Notes: generated by a model not told the origin, from the letters alone. 35,654 nt of DNA from Rhodothermales bacterium (GCA_012267425.1 JAAXGO010000166.1:1-35654); one strand, 5' to 3'. Counted from the first letter of the stretch, positions 1 to 8,097 are shown. Numbers and translations are program-made.

Positions 1-714
1 GATTCTTGATCACAGGTGTGCTCCGCACGGGCCCGAGTACGATTGCTCCTCCGCGTATCCGAACAGGTCAGCTTCCGCTTCATCGTAGCCTTGCGGAGCA
101 CGCGCCACGTGATTCCTCGTGCCTCCGCTTGCCGTTTCCGCTCTGCACTCACGGAGGCCTTATCCTCAGAGATCTCTTCCTCCTCCCAGTGTAAACACTC
201 GTCCATCACCACCGCATCGTGCGTGCTGGCTGGCGTTACCACTACGCTGTGCGCGATCCCCTTGATATCGGTACCGACGTATGCTTCATGCCGATACTGG
301 TTGCCTTTCTTTGTCGATCTCAATTTCAGGCCTTCGCCTTTGCTGCTTGTTCTTCGTTGACGACGGCGCATTGATGATTGTGGCACTGCTCCCTTCTTTG
401 GCCACTGTGTTTTTCCATGTAGCTCCTGCTGATGGCGAAGAGCTTTTCCTGAATACCATGCTGCTCAAGAAAATGCCGGAACCGACAGATGGTCATCTCA
501 TCCGGCACCTGGTCCAGGCTGATCTGGGCAAACCGCCGGATCACCTCCGGCCAAATTAAGGTGGACACCCGTTGCCCCGTTTCGGAGAGTGCTTCCTGAT
601 AGGCTCCAACAACTCCATCCAAGGCAGCACGGCATCCATCTTTTCGAGGAATACCTGTTTCCGGGCTTTTTTCCGTGCCTGGTATGCTATGTCGGAAAAC
701 ATCAGTATAGACAT
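1..714 (-). pseudogene. Broken IS5-family transposase
   Basis: Reading the minus strand from an ATG at 714, three frames together rebuild an IS5-group transposase. The start encodes an N-terminal domain ending near RGNGCPP (about 560-714). A second frame carries RRFAQISLDQVPDE and CRFRHFLEQH (about 420-550). A third carries ATIINAPSSTKNK. The next piece, YRHEAYVGTDIKGIAHSVVV, is again in another frame and runs off the window. Compared with the family as I know it, about 35 residues are missing between the first two pieces. The first catalytic aspartate, normally just before ATII, is replaced by serine. At least three frame changes are visible, so it cannot make an active enzyme. The terminal repeat at 759-777 marks its upstream end; the other end lies outside the window. 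Confidence 0.85.
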
Positions 715-758
715 GGTATTAACAAATGAGTAAACAATTGTATTATCAATATATGACA

Positions 759-777
759 GGATTTGCTCAGAGTTTCC
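759..777 (-). repeat. IS5-type terminal inverted repeat
   Basis: On the minus strand this reads GGAAACTCTGAGCAAATCC, 45 bp upstream of the transposase start codon at 714, where an IS5-group terminal repeat should lie. Its outline (GGAA...CAA.TCC) matches terminal repeats of the IS5 group as I recall them. A second copy with 17 of 19 identical bases lies at 35183-35201. Confidence 0.6.
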
Positions 778-830
778 TATAGAGAATTTTTACCGGAAAA
801 CCGCGTTAGGGATTGGCGGACTAGTACGCG

Positions 831-862
831 TCAGGTCGGTGGTTCAAGTCTATCCGGGCCCA
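831..862 (+). other. tRNA 3'-end fragment (tRNA-Ile-like), possible attachment site
   Basis: The stretch reads as the variable loop, T arm and acceptor 3' strand of a tRNA: GGTGG, the loop TTCAAGT, CTATC, then CGGGCCCA. The T stem pairs with two G-T wobbles. The acceptor strand CGGGCCCA is typical of tRNA-Ile(GAT). No matching 5' half (expected GGGCCCG) is visible upstream; the DNA there leads into the IS remnant. An integrase 3' end lies 42 bp downstream and faces it, the usual layout of an element integrated into a tRNA gene. The attachment-site reading is inference. It could also simply be a decayed tRNA gene. Confidence 0.55.
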
Positions 863-903
863 TAGGGACTTACGGGGATTCGGGTCCGATATTTGCTAAT
901 TAT

Positions 904-1068
904 TTAATTGGACGCGGAATCGGTCTCCCGGTACGCCTCGAGAGCACTCCTGGCCCGGCCCTCGTCGACCCTGATAGCACTGGAGGACCGTTTGGGCGGT
1001 CTTCCAGCTGCCCAGGTCGCAGAGGACCTCGAGCGGCAGGTCCATGAGGTCTGAGGCCGTCCAGCATA
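904..1068 (-). pseudogene. C-terminal remnant of a tyrosine integrase
   Basis: Minus-strand translation gives LPLEVLCDLGSWKTAQTVLQ followed by CYQ. This corresponds to the C-terminal GGWK...CYQ region of phage-type tyrosine recombinases and includes the nucleophilic Tyr. One base after CYQ the frame shifts, and the tail continues as VDEGRARSALEAYRET to a TAA at 904-906. No N-terminal or core part is visible upstream, so the gene is both truncated and frameshifted. It points at the tRNA fragment at 831-862, which suggests that the neighbouring restriction genes arrived on an integrative element. Confidence 0.7.
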
Positions 1069-1171
1069 GCCCGCTAAAAGTTCCATAACATCATGTATTG
1101 CAACGCGTTCCGCGTGACATGCGGAGTCGCGTCGTCTCTTGCAATCTGTTACGATCCGGTGTATTCTTTCC

Positions 1172-1198
1172 TTGTAGTGTTACAGTAAGTGATATACA
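1172..1198 (+). promoter_or_regulatory. Possible promoter of the McrBC operon
   Basis: TTGTAG (1172-1177) and TATACA (1193-1198) resemble -35 and -10 boxes, but the 15-bp spacing is shorter than ideal. They lie just upstream of the small ORF at 1216. GTGTAT at 1160 and ATACAC at 1194 form an inverted repeat that could be an operator. Both are weak calls made by eye. Confidence 0.25.
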
Positions 1199-1215
1199 CC
1201 CAAGGAAGGGAGCGC

Positions 1216-1410
1216 ATGACCAAGCGACCGAAAACACTTACCGCTCGGTCGTGTGCTCCGTGGGTCGACCCCGGCGTACGACGCTCGCCGAAGCCGCCGA
1301 GGTGGAGTGACTACGTCATAGGGTGGCTGCCCCCGGACCGCCGCGACCCCACCCGTCGTGGTGTCTTCCTTGAGGTAAGGACCGAATTGAAGGTAGAGAC
1401 CGACTCGTAG
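1216..1410 (+). CDS. Small hypothetical protein heading the mcrBC operon (64 aa)
   Basis: I do not recognise this protein. The ATG at 1216 follows an unusually good ribosome-binding sequence, AAGGAAGGGAG (1202-1212). The ORF ends two bases before the mcrB ATG at 1413, and mcrB itself has no clear ribosome-binding site. This suggests that mcrB is translated by coupling to this ORF. The product is basic and rich in Arg, Pro and Trp (WVDPGVRRSPKPPRW in the middle), with no signal peptide or membrane segment. It may be a leader or coupling ORF, a small regulator or accessory of the restriction system, or a chance ORF. An in-frame start at 1189 would add nine residues but lacks the ribosome-binding site. 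Confidence 0.45.
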   Translation: MTKRPKTLTARSCAPWVDPGVRRSPKPPRWSDYVIGWLPPDRRDPTRRGVFLEVRTELKVETDS

Positions 1411-1412
1411 AG

Positions 1413-3602
1413 ATGCCTAAACCATCGTCAGATCACCCCGTTCTCCGTGCAGCTGTCCTCTGGCGGGACCGCTGCCTTCAAGGCAACGGATCGGTATTCA
1501 CCGATAGGCATCTGTGGACCTCGGAGAATGTCGGATACCTCGTCAAGTACTTCGCGGAGAACCCGCGTGAGGGTGAGGGGACTTTCTTCGAGAAGCTGGA
1601 GAAACAGTTAGCCCGCGCACCTGGAACCGCGAAGCAGCTGGCGGCGGAAATGTTCTGGGTAATGTACCTGTTCCCCAGACCTGGCTCGATACGGCCCGGA
1701 ACGAAGCGCCAACAGATTCGCCAAGTCTGGGAATGGTCGGGCGAGCCGTTGCCCGATGCTCTCTCTGAATTGAACGAGGCCCTCGACGATGGCATTGGGA
1801 ATACGGGTATGTTCAGTTTCCACCGGTGGCGGGAATTTCTCTTTTTCATCCGAATGATGGAGGGATGGACGCGGCTGCCCGCTTCGGAACGCGAGGCTCG
1901 GCTTGCTGATCCATGGGCTTTCGCGAAGTGGCTGGAGGAGCAAGACGAGACGAAAACCCGCCAGCTTCGGCACGTTCTCCTGTACCTGCTCTTCCCCGAC
2001 TGCTTCGAGCCCTTCGCCAGGGGGTACCCGAAGAAAACCATCGGGCGTGCGTTCGCGGAGAAATTCGGGGAAGACCCGGCGGCGTTCGACCACGCGGACC
2101 GGGTCGTCCTTGATCGGAAGATCCTCGACATCCGGAAAAAGCTCCAGGAGGAAGGTGCCGCTCCAGACTTCGATTTCCACGACGAACCCTATCAGTGGGT
2201 GTGGCACCCGGATAAGGTAGACTCCCCTATAGAGCAATGGTATCGGGAGAAGTTCGGGACGGCTCGGGTGTGGGTGCTCACGCCGGGTAGGGGTGCGCAG
2301 TTCTGGGGTGAGTTCCAAGAAGAGGGGATCATCGCGATCGGATGGGATGATCTCGGAGATTTGCGAGAATACGGGAGCAAGGAAAGCATTCACGAACGAA
2401 TCCGCGGGGCCTACGGAGCGACCAATCCAACGATGGACTCTCTGGCCTGCTATCAATTCGCCTACGAAATGCAACCCGGAGACTATGTGATCGCAAAGCA
2501 GGGGCGCTCGGTACTCCTGGGTCACGGAGTAATCACCTCTGAATACGAATTCCGTGAGATGCGCTCCGAATGCAAGCACATCCGCCAAGTACGCTGGGAG
2601 GTCACTGGAAAATGGTCGCTCCCCAAGGATCGGCGGGTGACTACCAAGACCCTCACTGATTTCAGTGACGAAAAGCACTGGCTTCAGTTCGCTTTCGGGT
2701 TAATGGAGGATGCGCCACCCATTAACAGCAGGTACACTCGCAAGGAAGCTTTAAAGGATCTCTTTCTTTCCGAGCCGGAGTTCGACCACATTATCAACGC
2801 CTTGAAACGCAAAAAGAACGTAGTCCTGGAAGGTCCTCCCGGTGTGGGGAAGACCTTCATAGCCAAGCGCCTAGCCTACCGGGTGATCGGATACGAGCTC
2901 CCGGAGAGGGTGCGGATGATCCAGTTCCACCAGAGCTATGCGTACGAGGACTTCATCCAGGGGTATCGGCCGAGGGAAGGAGGGGGATTCGAACTGCACA
3001 ACGGGGTGTTCGTCTTGTTTTGCCGCGAGGCTGTGGCCAACCCCGACGATCGTTACGTCTTCATCATCGATGAGGTGAACCGTGGGAACCTCAGCAAGAT
3101 CTTCGGCGAGCTGATGCTGCTCATCGAGGCCGACAAACGGGGTCCCGAGTACGCCGTTCCCTTGACGTACTCGCCCAAGGCCGAGGACTTCCACGTTCCG
3201 GCGAATCTCTTCCTCATCGGCATGATGAACACGGCGGACCGGTCGCTGGCTATGGTAGACTACGCACTTCGGCGGCGCTTCGCGTTTATTCGCCTTTCGC
3301 CTGCCTTCGGAACCGATCAGTTCAGCAATTATCTGAACGACGTGGGTGTGCCCGAGGAGCTTGTCAAGAAGATCGTAGTCCGATTCTCGGCGCTGAACGA
3401 GAAGATTCGGGCCGACCGCAGGAACCTTGGCCCCGGCTTCGAGATCGGGCACAGCTTCTTCTGCCCTGGCGACGATGACGGGGGATTCGGCGAGTCGTGG
3501 TACGACGCGATCGTCCGGCGTGAGATCGAACCCCTGTTGCGGGAATACTGGTTCGATCGTCCCGATCATGTGGACGGGGAGATCCGGGCGCTGCTGAAGT
3601 GA
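1413..3602 (+). CDS. mcrB: EVE-domain McrB-type GTPase, type IV restriction motor subunit
   Basis: 729 aa. The C-terminal half is a McrB-type AAA+ motor. It has Walker A GPPGVGKT at 474-481, Walker B FIIDEVNRGN at about 549-558 and the McrB signature MNTADRS at about 604-610, followed by DYALRRRFAF. McrB proteins hydrolyse GTP and form rings that drive cleavage by McrC at modified cytosines. Residues about 285-420 look like an EVE (PUA-superfamily) domain: WVLTPGRG, IAIGWD, PGDYVIAKQG and VLLGHGVI. This fold is known to read modified bases. Residues 1-280 are an alpha-helical region that I cannot name. The stop overlaps the mcrC start by four bases. Substrate specificity (5mC, 5hmC or other) cannot be read from the sequence. 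Confidence 0.9.
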   Translation: MPKPSSDHPVLRAAVLWRDRCLQGNGSVFTDRHLWTSENVGYLVKYFAENPREGEGTFFEKLEKQLARAPGTAKQLAAEMFWVMYLFPRPGSIRPGTKRQQIRQVWEWSGEPLPDALSELNEALDDGIGNTGMFSFHRWREFLFFIRMMEGWTRLPASEREARLADPWAFAKWLEEQDETKTRQLRHVLLYLLFPDCFEPFARGYPKKTIGRAFAEKFGEDPAAFDHADRVVLDRKILDIRKKLQEEGAAPDFDFHDEPYQWVWHPDKVDSPIEQWYREKFGTARVWVLTPGRGAQFWGEFQEEGIIAIGWDDLGDLREYGSKESIHERIRGAYGATNPTMDSLACYQFAYEMQPGDYVIAKQGRSVLLGHGVITSEYEFREMRSECKHIRQVRWEVTGKWSLPKDRRVTTKTLTDFSDEKHWLQFAFGLMEDAPPINSRYTRKEALKDLFLSEPEFDHIINALKRKKNVVLEGPPGVGKTFIAKRLAYRVIGYELPERVRMIQFHQSYAYEDFIQGYRPREGGGFELHNGVFVLFCREAVANPDDRYVFIIDEVNRGNLSKIFGELMLLIEADKRGPEYAVPLTYSPKAEDFHVPANLFLIGMMNTADRSLAMVDYALRRRFAFIRLSPAFGTDQFSNYLNDVGVPEELVKKIVVRFSALNEKIRADRRNLGPGFEIGHSFFCPGDDDGGFGESWYDAIVRREIEPLLREYWFDRPDHVDGEIRALLK

Positions 3603-4642
3603 AGATTCCGATCAGGAACATCTACTATCTCCTCTGCTACGCCTGGGGCCACGTTGGGGAAGGGGAGACGGTCGATGTCGGATCCGAGAAGTTCGGCGGG
3701 CTGGTCGACCTGTTCGCCAAGGTTCTGAACGAAGGCGTCTCGCGGCTCGTCTCCCGCGGGCTCGATCGCGACTACCTTTCCATCCACGAAGACATCCGCG
3801 GACTCAAGGGCAAGCTCGATCTCGCGACCACGATAAAGCGGAATCTGCTGCTGAACGGCAAGACGCACTGCGCCTTCGACGAACTGAGCTACGACGTGTC
3901 TCAGAACCGGATTCTCAAGGCGACTCTGCACAGTCTGACTCTGGTTACGACCTTGGATCCGGCCGAGAGACGGCGGACTGAACGCCTGTATAGGAAGCTG
4001 GACGCGGTCTCCGATGTCCGGCTCACCGCGAGTCTGTTCCGCACCGTCCAGATCCACCGGAACAACCGGTTCTACAACTTCCTCCTGCACCTCTGCCGCA
4101 TCATCTACGAGAATCTCCTAGTGAATGAAGAGGAAGGGACGGCACAGTTCCGCGACTTCCGCGAGGACGAGCACCAGATGGGTCTGGTGTTCCAGCAGTT
4201 CGTGAGGACGTTCTGCGAACGGGAGACGGACTACCGGGTGAGCGCGCCCAGGATCAACTGGTTCGGGGCGGAGGGAAGCAAGACGGACCTCCGGCACCTT
4301 CCGGGCATGCAGACCGACATCGTGCTGCGGTCGCCCGAACGCACGATCATCGCCGACACCAAGTTCTACAAGCATCCGTTGGTTACTTCGCAGTTCGGCG
4401 GCAGGCGGGTCCGTTCGGGCCACCTCTACCAGATCTTTGCCTATGTGACGAACTGGGCTGCGGAGGCCTCTTCTCACGATCCTGAGCCGGAGGGGTGGCT
4501 GCTCTATGCTGCGGTTAATGGCGATTTCGACTACCGTTTTGAGCTTGTGAAGCGGCGGATCCGGGCGTGTTCGATCGATCTGTCGCAGAAGTGGCGAGAG
4601 ATTGAGACGGACCTGCGGAAGTTGGTGGATGGGGGAGAATAG
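3599..4642 (+). CDS. mcrC: McrC-type PD-(D/E)XK endonuclease subunit
   Basis: 347 aa, starting at a GTG that overlaps the mcrB stop (GTGA), so the two are translationally coupled. The N-terminus IPIRNIYYLLCYAWG is typical of the McrC / 5-methylcytosine restriction subunit family. The nuclease core is visible as MQTDIVL (Asp240) and IIADTKFY (Asp253-x-Lys255), followed by YQIFAYV. In the known system McrC is recruited by the McrB ring and cuts DNA between two modified sites. The length is in the family's usual range and the frame is intact, so the pair is probably functional. Confidence 0.9.
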   Translation: MKIPIRNIYYLLCYAWGHVGEGETVDVGSEKFGGLVDLFAKVLNEGVSRLVSRGLDRDYLSIHEDIRGLKGKLDLATTIKRNLLLNGKTHCAFDELSYDVSQNRILKATLHSLTLVTTLDPAERRRTERLYRKLDAVSDVRLTASLFRTVQIHRNNRFYNFLLHLCRIIYENLLVNEEEGTAQFRDFREDEHQMGLVFQQFVRTFCERETDYRVSAPRINWFGAEGSKTDLRHLPGMQTDIVLRSPERTIIADTKFYKHPLVTSQFGGRRVRSGHLYQIFAYVTNWAAEASSHDPEPEGWLLYAAVNGDFDYRFELVKRRIRACSIDLSQKWREIETDLRKLVDGGE

Positions 4643-5024
4643 AATCGGGAGGGTTGTTACTCGAAGGGAGTCGCGAGGCCGGTCACAGATGGCTCAGCCT
4701 CGGCGCGGGAACCGCCGCTGGACAAACCGGAGACGGGATTGGGTTAGGACGACGAAACCGCTCTTGGGGGAGCGGGAGATTGCCTGGTTTGGCGGATCTA
4801 TCGACTTTTCCTCGCTCCGAACTTCGTCCGTCGCCGTCCCATTCGATCCGGCGTCATCCCGCTCACATGTGCATATTCTACGAAGTGATACGCGAACCAC
4901 AGTTATGAATCATAACCCATTGTCATACAACATCTTATGATTGTTGCTACTAGTTCGAAGCGGAGCTTGTTCTCAGCCCTAACGGTCTTAGAACGGAAGG
5001 ATCCTGATCCCGAAAATCGCAGCC
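4643..5024 (+). other. Gene-poor gap after mcrC
   Basis: This 382-bp stretch separates the restriction operon from the endonuclease V gene. The only ORFs are short reading-frame accidents with no recognisable content, and I see no convincing terminator after mcrC. The DNA becomes more AT-rich around 4880-4950. I find no tRNA-like copy of the 831-862 fragment here that would mark the other end of an element. Confidence 0.5.
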
Positions 5025-5693
5025 TTAGCTTCGTCGGCTAAGCAGATGGGCTTGCCGCGTAGGCTCCGGAATCCTGTAGCCCCGAGCGAACGAGAGCGTA
5101 AGGCACTCAGCCTCCATGAGTGTAATGCGGTGACCTACACTCACGAATACGGGCTGTACGTGATCACGCGTGCGGACTACGGTACCGAGCCGTTCGTGAG
5201 TTCTCTCGTCGAGGAGAGGCGTTGTGCATCCTTTTTTCGGTCCGGGTTCGTCATGTCGCCCGACGTACCGCTTTTTCGCCACACCGAATGTCGGACAGTC
5301 GAGCTGCACGCCCAAATGGCAGGCGAGCCCGAAGCGGCGGGGATGGGCAAGGCCGTGGCCGTCTGTCACGATGACGTCGGGTAGAGAGGAAAAAGACTCG
5401 AGTGCCGGAATGACAACGGGCAGCTCCCGGAAGGACAGCAGCCCGGGTACGTACGGAAATGGAACGTCGGCGCGCCGCAGGACACTGTCGACGATTACGA
5501 GGTCAGGAATGCTCAGAACCACAATCGCTACGTGTGCCAGACCGTCACGAATGCTCACGTCAACGCCAGCTACTGTACGGGGAGGACGCGCCAACACTTG
5601 TTCCCGGACGTGTACTGCAAGCCGGCGCTGGAGCTCGACAGCCTGCTTAGGTGACAGATTCCACGAGTGCGGATGCCGGAGCGAGAGTTTCAC
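5025..5693 (-). CDS. nfi: Endonuclease V (deoxyinosine 3' endonuclease)
   Basis: 222 aa. The enzyme nicks DNA one base 3' of deaminated adenine (inosine), starting alternative excision repair. Family landmarks are all present: GVDVS with Asp45, FPYVPGLLSFRE with Tyr81 and Glu90, DGHGLAHPRRFG with Asp111, and GVAKK with Lys140. The length is normal for the family. It stands alone on the minus strand, divergent from the exported protein at 5757, with 63 bp between them for both promoters. Some members prefer RNA, but the bacterial form is mainly a DNA repair enzyme. Confidence 0.92.
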   Translation of the reverse strand: MKLSLRHPHSWNLSPKQAVELQRRLAVHVREQVLARPPRTVAGVDVSIRDGLAHVAIVVLSIPDLVIVDSVLRRADVPFPYVPGLLSFRELPVVIPALESFSSLPDVIVTDGHGLAHPRRFGLACHLGVQLDCPTFGVAKKRYVGRHDEPGPKKGCTTPLLDERTHERLGTVVRTRDHVQPVFVSVGHRITLMEAECLTLSFARGYRIPEPTRQAHLLSRRS

Positions 5694-5756
5694 GGCGGGA
5701 CAATTGGGAGGCTGTCGGCGTTGACCCTTAGATTAGCGCTCATATAGTCGCTCTGC

Positions 5757-6398
5757 ATGAAGTTCCTGTTTCCGGTACTCCTGTTGACCTTTCTTTCCGG
5801 ACGCGCGTCCGCTCAGGAAGTCGGAGGCAAGTCACCGGGCAAGGCGGCCGCACTCAGTCTTCTAGCACCGGGCTTTGGACACCGGTATGTGCACGAAGGC
5901 CGGTGGCAGGGATCAGCGGCGTACTACGTCCTGGCCGATGCAAGTTTCTGGCTCTCGCTTGTAGGCGTTGAATGGCATGCACAGCAGACGGCGGAGAGTT
6001 ACCGAACGTTGGCAACCAGTCGCGCCGGCGTAAGCCTGGCGGACAAGGACCGCCGGTTCCTCATCAACCTCGGGCTGTACAGGTCGTCGGAAGAATATCG
6101 CGAAGACCATTTGCGCCGCCGCCTGTGGGATCGGATCTACTACGTGGATGTGCCGGGATTTCAGTGGGAGTGGCAGTCCGAGGAAGACTTGATGCGATAT
6201 CGGAGCCTGAGGGAGGAGGCCGACACCTGGGAAAGGCGGCGGATACTTCTGATTTCGGCGTTGGCCACCAACCGCATCCTGGCCGTCATGACGTCGCTTC
6301 TTGCCGCGCGCCGTCAAGGGCCTAATCTAGTGCTGGCTGTTGCTCCGCCGCCCGCGCAGACACGCTGGCCTATCGTGCATTTTACCGTGGGATTCTGA
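5757..6398 (+). CDS. Exported hypothetical protein (DUF5683-like)
   Basis: 213 aa. It starts with a clear signal peptide (MKFLFPVLLLTFLSGRASAQ, likely cut after ASA or AQ). After it, KAAALSLLAPGFGHRYVHEG and WQGSAAYYVLADASFW resemble the start of DUF5683-type proteins common in Bacteroidota and Rhodothermota, whose function is unknown. A second hydrophobic segment lies near RILLISALATNRILAVMTSL (about residues 160-180). The middle is rich in Arg, Glu and Tyr and contains no known catalytic motif. It is probably an envelope protein. The family link is a tentative match made by eye. Confidence 0.65.
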   Translation: MKFLFPVLLLTFLSGRASAQEVGGKSPGKAAALSLLAPGFGHRYVHEGRWQGSAAYYVLADASFWLSLVGVEWHAQQTAESYRTLATSRAGVSLADKDRRFLINLGLYRSSEEYREDHLRRRLWDRIYYVDVPGFQWEWQSEEDLMRYRSLREEADTWERRRILLISALATNRILAVMTSLLAARRQGPNLVLAVAPPPAQTRWPIVHFTVGF

Positions 6399-6474
6399 CG
6401 GGCTCGGGACCTGCAGCCCGGCGTGGACGTAACAAAGCGGTTCAGGCGGGTTGCAGCATTGACTGACTCGGTTC

Positions 6475-6551
6475 GGGTCCTTAGCTCAGTTGGTTAGAGC
6501 GCTACGTTGACATCGTAGAGGTCGATGGTTCGAATCCATTAGGACCCACCA
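6475..6551 (+). tRNA. tRNA-Val (anticodon GAC)
   Basis: The full cloverleaf can be folded. The acceptor stem is GGGTCCT with AGGACCC, the D arm contains AGCTCAGTTGGTTAGAGC, and the anticodon stem CTACG/CGTAG closes the loop TTGACAT with anticodon GAC. The T arm is GATGG-TTCGAAT-CCATT. The discriminator base is A and CCA is encoded at 6549-6551. It reads GUC/GUU valine codons. It lies 164 bp upstream of infC. Confidence 0.95.
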
Positions 6552-6715
6552 CCGGACTGACCCGGGGGGAAGTTGCACAGGTCTGGATTCCGGCGCGGAA
6601 TTGGCAATGCGGCGGGAAACCTTCCGTCGCTTCCGTAGATTCCAACTGGAGGCCTACGCACGCGCTCCGCCGTGTTCCGAATTCGTCGTACGTTCCATTT
6701 GAGTGAGGCAATACC

Positions 6716-7234
6716 ATCGCAAGAAGACACAGAATCCGTGTAAACGATGACATACGTGCCCTGTATGTTCGAGTCGTAGATCCAAAGGGCAATCACGGAG
6801 TGTATTCGATCGGGCACGCGCTGGAACTGGCCGGGAGGCAGAACCTTGATCTTGTTGAGATAGCGCCGAACGCCGAGCCGCCCGTCTGCAAAATCATGGA
6901 CTTTGGCAAGTATCTCTATGTGCAGAAGAAAAAGGAAAGGGAGTCCAGAAAGCGCCAGCACCAGATGCAGCTGAAGGAGGTACGATTTAGGCCGCGGACA
7001 GATACGCACGATTTCGAGTTCAAGACCAAGCACGCCCGGCAGTTTCTGGAAGAGGGCAACAAGGTGAGGGCCTATGTCCAGTTTCGGGGCCGTGACATCA
7101 TTTACAAGGATCAAGGGATGAAAGTCCTGGCGCGCTTCGTCGACGCTCTCAAGGATGTCGCGAAAATCGACCAGGCACCGCGCATGGAAGGCCGCCGCAT
7201 GACGACCATCCTCGCGCCCTCAAAGCCCAAGTAG
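6716..7234 (+). CDS. infC: Translation initiation factor IF-3, ATC start
   Basis: 172 aa. IF-3 binds the 30S subunit, prevents premature joining of 50S and proofreads the initiator tRNA and start codon. The body shows the family pattern: [10 protein letters not shown] near the N-terminus, [20 protein letters not shown], then the basic linker [15 protein letters not shown] and a C-terminal domain with [19 protein letters not shown]. The conserved N-terminal part lies upstream of every ATG or GTG in frame, the first being GTG at 6800. The in-frame stop TGA at 6704-6706 lies just before the conserved part. ATC at 6716, seven bases after TGAGG, is therefore the likely start. Rare AUU/AUC starts on infC are known to allow autoregulation by IF-3. 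Confidence 0.9.
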   Translation: MARRHRIRVNDDIRALYVRVVDPKGNHGVYSIGHALELAGRQNLDLVEIAPNAEPPVCKIMDFGKYLYVQKKKERESRKRQHQMQLKEVRFRPRTDTHDFEFKTKHARQFLEEGNKVRAYVQFRGRDIIYKDQGMKVLARFVDALKDVAKIDQAPRMEGRRMTTILAPSKPK

Positions 7235-7376
7235 CGTATCAAGATCCTGGGGATTCGGCCGCCGCAGCTTGCCGTGTCCGGCTGAATGCCCTATTCTCGG
7301 TCATCCGCCCACCATTGCGGAACGACACTCGGTCCATTACGTTGACCGGGGCCGATCAAGCCAGGGAGTGAGTCGC

Positions 7377-7571
7377 ATGCCCAAGATGAAGACCAACAGC
7401 GGCGCCAAGAAACGATTTCAGCGCACCGCCACCGGACGCCTCAAGCGCGAGAAAGCCTTCAAAAGCCACATCCTAACTAAGAAGGATGGGAAGCGGAAGC
7501 GCAACTTGGGCAAGAAAGCGCTCGTTCACCCGACCGACCAGCCTCGTATCAACCGGCTTCTTGGAGGCTGA
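7377..7571 (+). CDS. rpmI: 50S ribosomal protein L35
   Basis: 64 aa, the normal length for bL35. The sequence starts [15 protein letters not shown] and continues with [18 protein letters not shown] and GKKALVHP, all family hallmarks. The ATG at 7377 follows AGGGAG at a suitable distance. It is the middle gene of the infC-rpmI-rplT block. L35 sits in the large subunit. In other bacteria this operon is repressed by L20; I cannot see a clear L20 leader structure here. Confidence 0.96.
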   Translation: MPKMKTNSGAKKRFQRTATGRLKREKAFKSHILTKKDGKRKRNLGKKALVHPTDQPRINRLLGG

Positions 7572-7610
7572 TTCGGCCCGACAAGGCCAATTCTGACACG
7601 CAAGAACACC

Positions 7611-7961
7611 ATGCCTCGTACACGTAACCGCGTGGCCTCGCGGCGCCGCCGCAAGAAAATTCTCCGCATGGCAAAGGGCTATTGGGGAGGTCGCAGTAAG
7701 ATCTACACCGTGGCCAAGCATGCGGTCGAGAAAGGGCTGCAATACGCCTACCGCGACCGACGCAAACGCAAACAGCAATTCCGTCGGCTGTGGATTTCTC
7801 GCATCAACGCCGCAGCACGCCTTAATGGAACGACCTACGGGCGACTGATGCACGCGCTTGACAAAGCGGGAATCAGCCTGAACCGCAAGGCGCTTGCTGA
7901 TCTCGCCATGCATGATCCCGCTGCGTTCACACGCGTGGTGCAGGTGGCCAACGATGTATAG
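7611..7961 (+). CDS. rplT: 50S ribosomal protein L20
   Basis: 116 aa, the usual bL20 length. The N-terminus [20 protein letters not shown] and the following [20 protein letters not shown] are diagnostic. The protein binds 23S rRNA early in 50S assembly and, in several bacteria, represses its own operon. It starts 39 bp after rpmI and is followed by a strong terminator at 8060-8097. Confidence 0.96.
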   Translation: MPRTRNRVASRRRRKKILRMAKGYWGGRSKIYTVAKHAVEKGLQYAYRDRRKRKQQFRRLWISRINAAARLNGTTYGRLMHALDKAGISLNRKALADLAMHDPAAFTRVVQVANDV

Positions 7962-8059
7962 TTCAGTGATGGACGCCCATCGAAACCGATTTTTCTTCGG
8001 CGCCTTTCCCTGAAGGGGGCGCTGAGAGGCTGTGGCAAACAGGATGCCCACCATTCAAT

Positions 8060-8097
8060 CCCGCCCCTGCGACGGCAGGTGAGGCGGGTTTTTTTTT
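8060..8097 (+). terminator. Rho-independent terminator between rplT and pheS
   Basis: CCCGCC (8060-8065) pairs with GGCGGG (8083-8088), enclosing a smaller TGC/GCA stem, and is followed directly by nine T residues (8089-8097). It ends 25 bp before the pheS start. It either ends the infC-rpmI-rplT transcript or attenuates readthrough into pheST. A second G/C-rich hairpin upstream (GCGCC...GGCGC, about 8019-8042) could be part of a switch. Confidence 0.88.

Noticed and set aside
763-1047. Plus-strand ORF across the tRNA fragment and integrase tail
   Set aside because: It crosses the terminal repeat, the tRNA fragment and the antisense of the integrase remnant, and has low-complexity, unfamiliar content.
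1608-2678. Long minus-strand ORF (356 codons) inside mcrB
   Set aside because: It is the shadow of a GC-rich gene in the opposite frame; it has no recognisable motif, and mcrB is clear on the plus strand.
2871-4090. Minus-strand ORFs opposite mcrB and mcrC
   Set aside because: Same reason: open frames caused by codon bias of the real genes, with no family features.
4602-4940. Plus-strand ORF after mcrC
   Set aside because: It overlaps the mcrC end, lacks a ribosome-binding site, and its residues resemble no protein family.
6475-6551. tRNA-Val as the attachment site matching the fragment at 831-862
   Set aside because: The similarity is mostly the general tRNA T-arm pattern. The acceptor ends differ (CGGGCCCA against AGGACCCA), and DNA downstream of this tRNA is core sequence.
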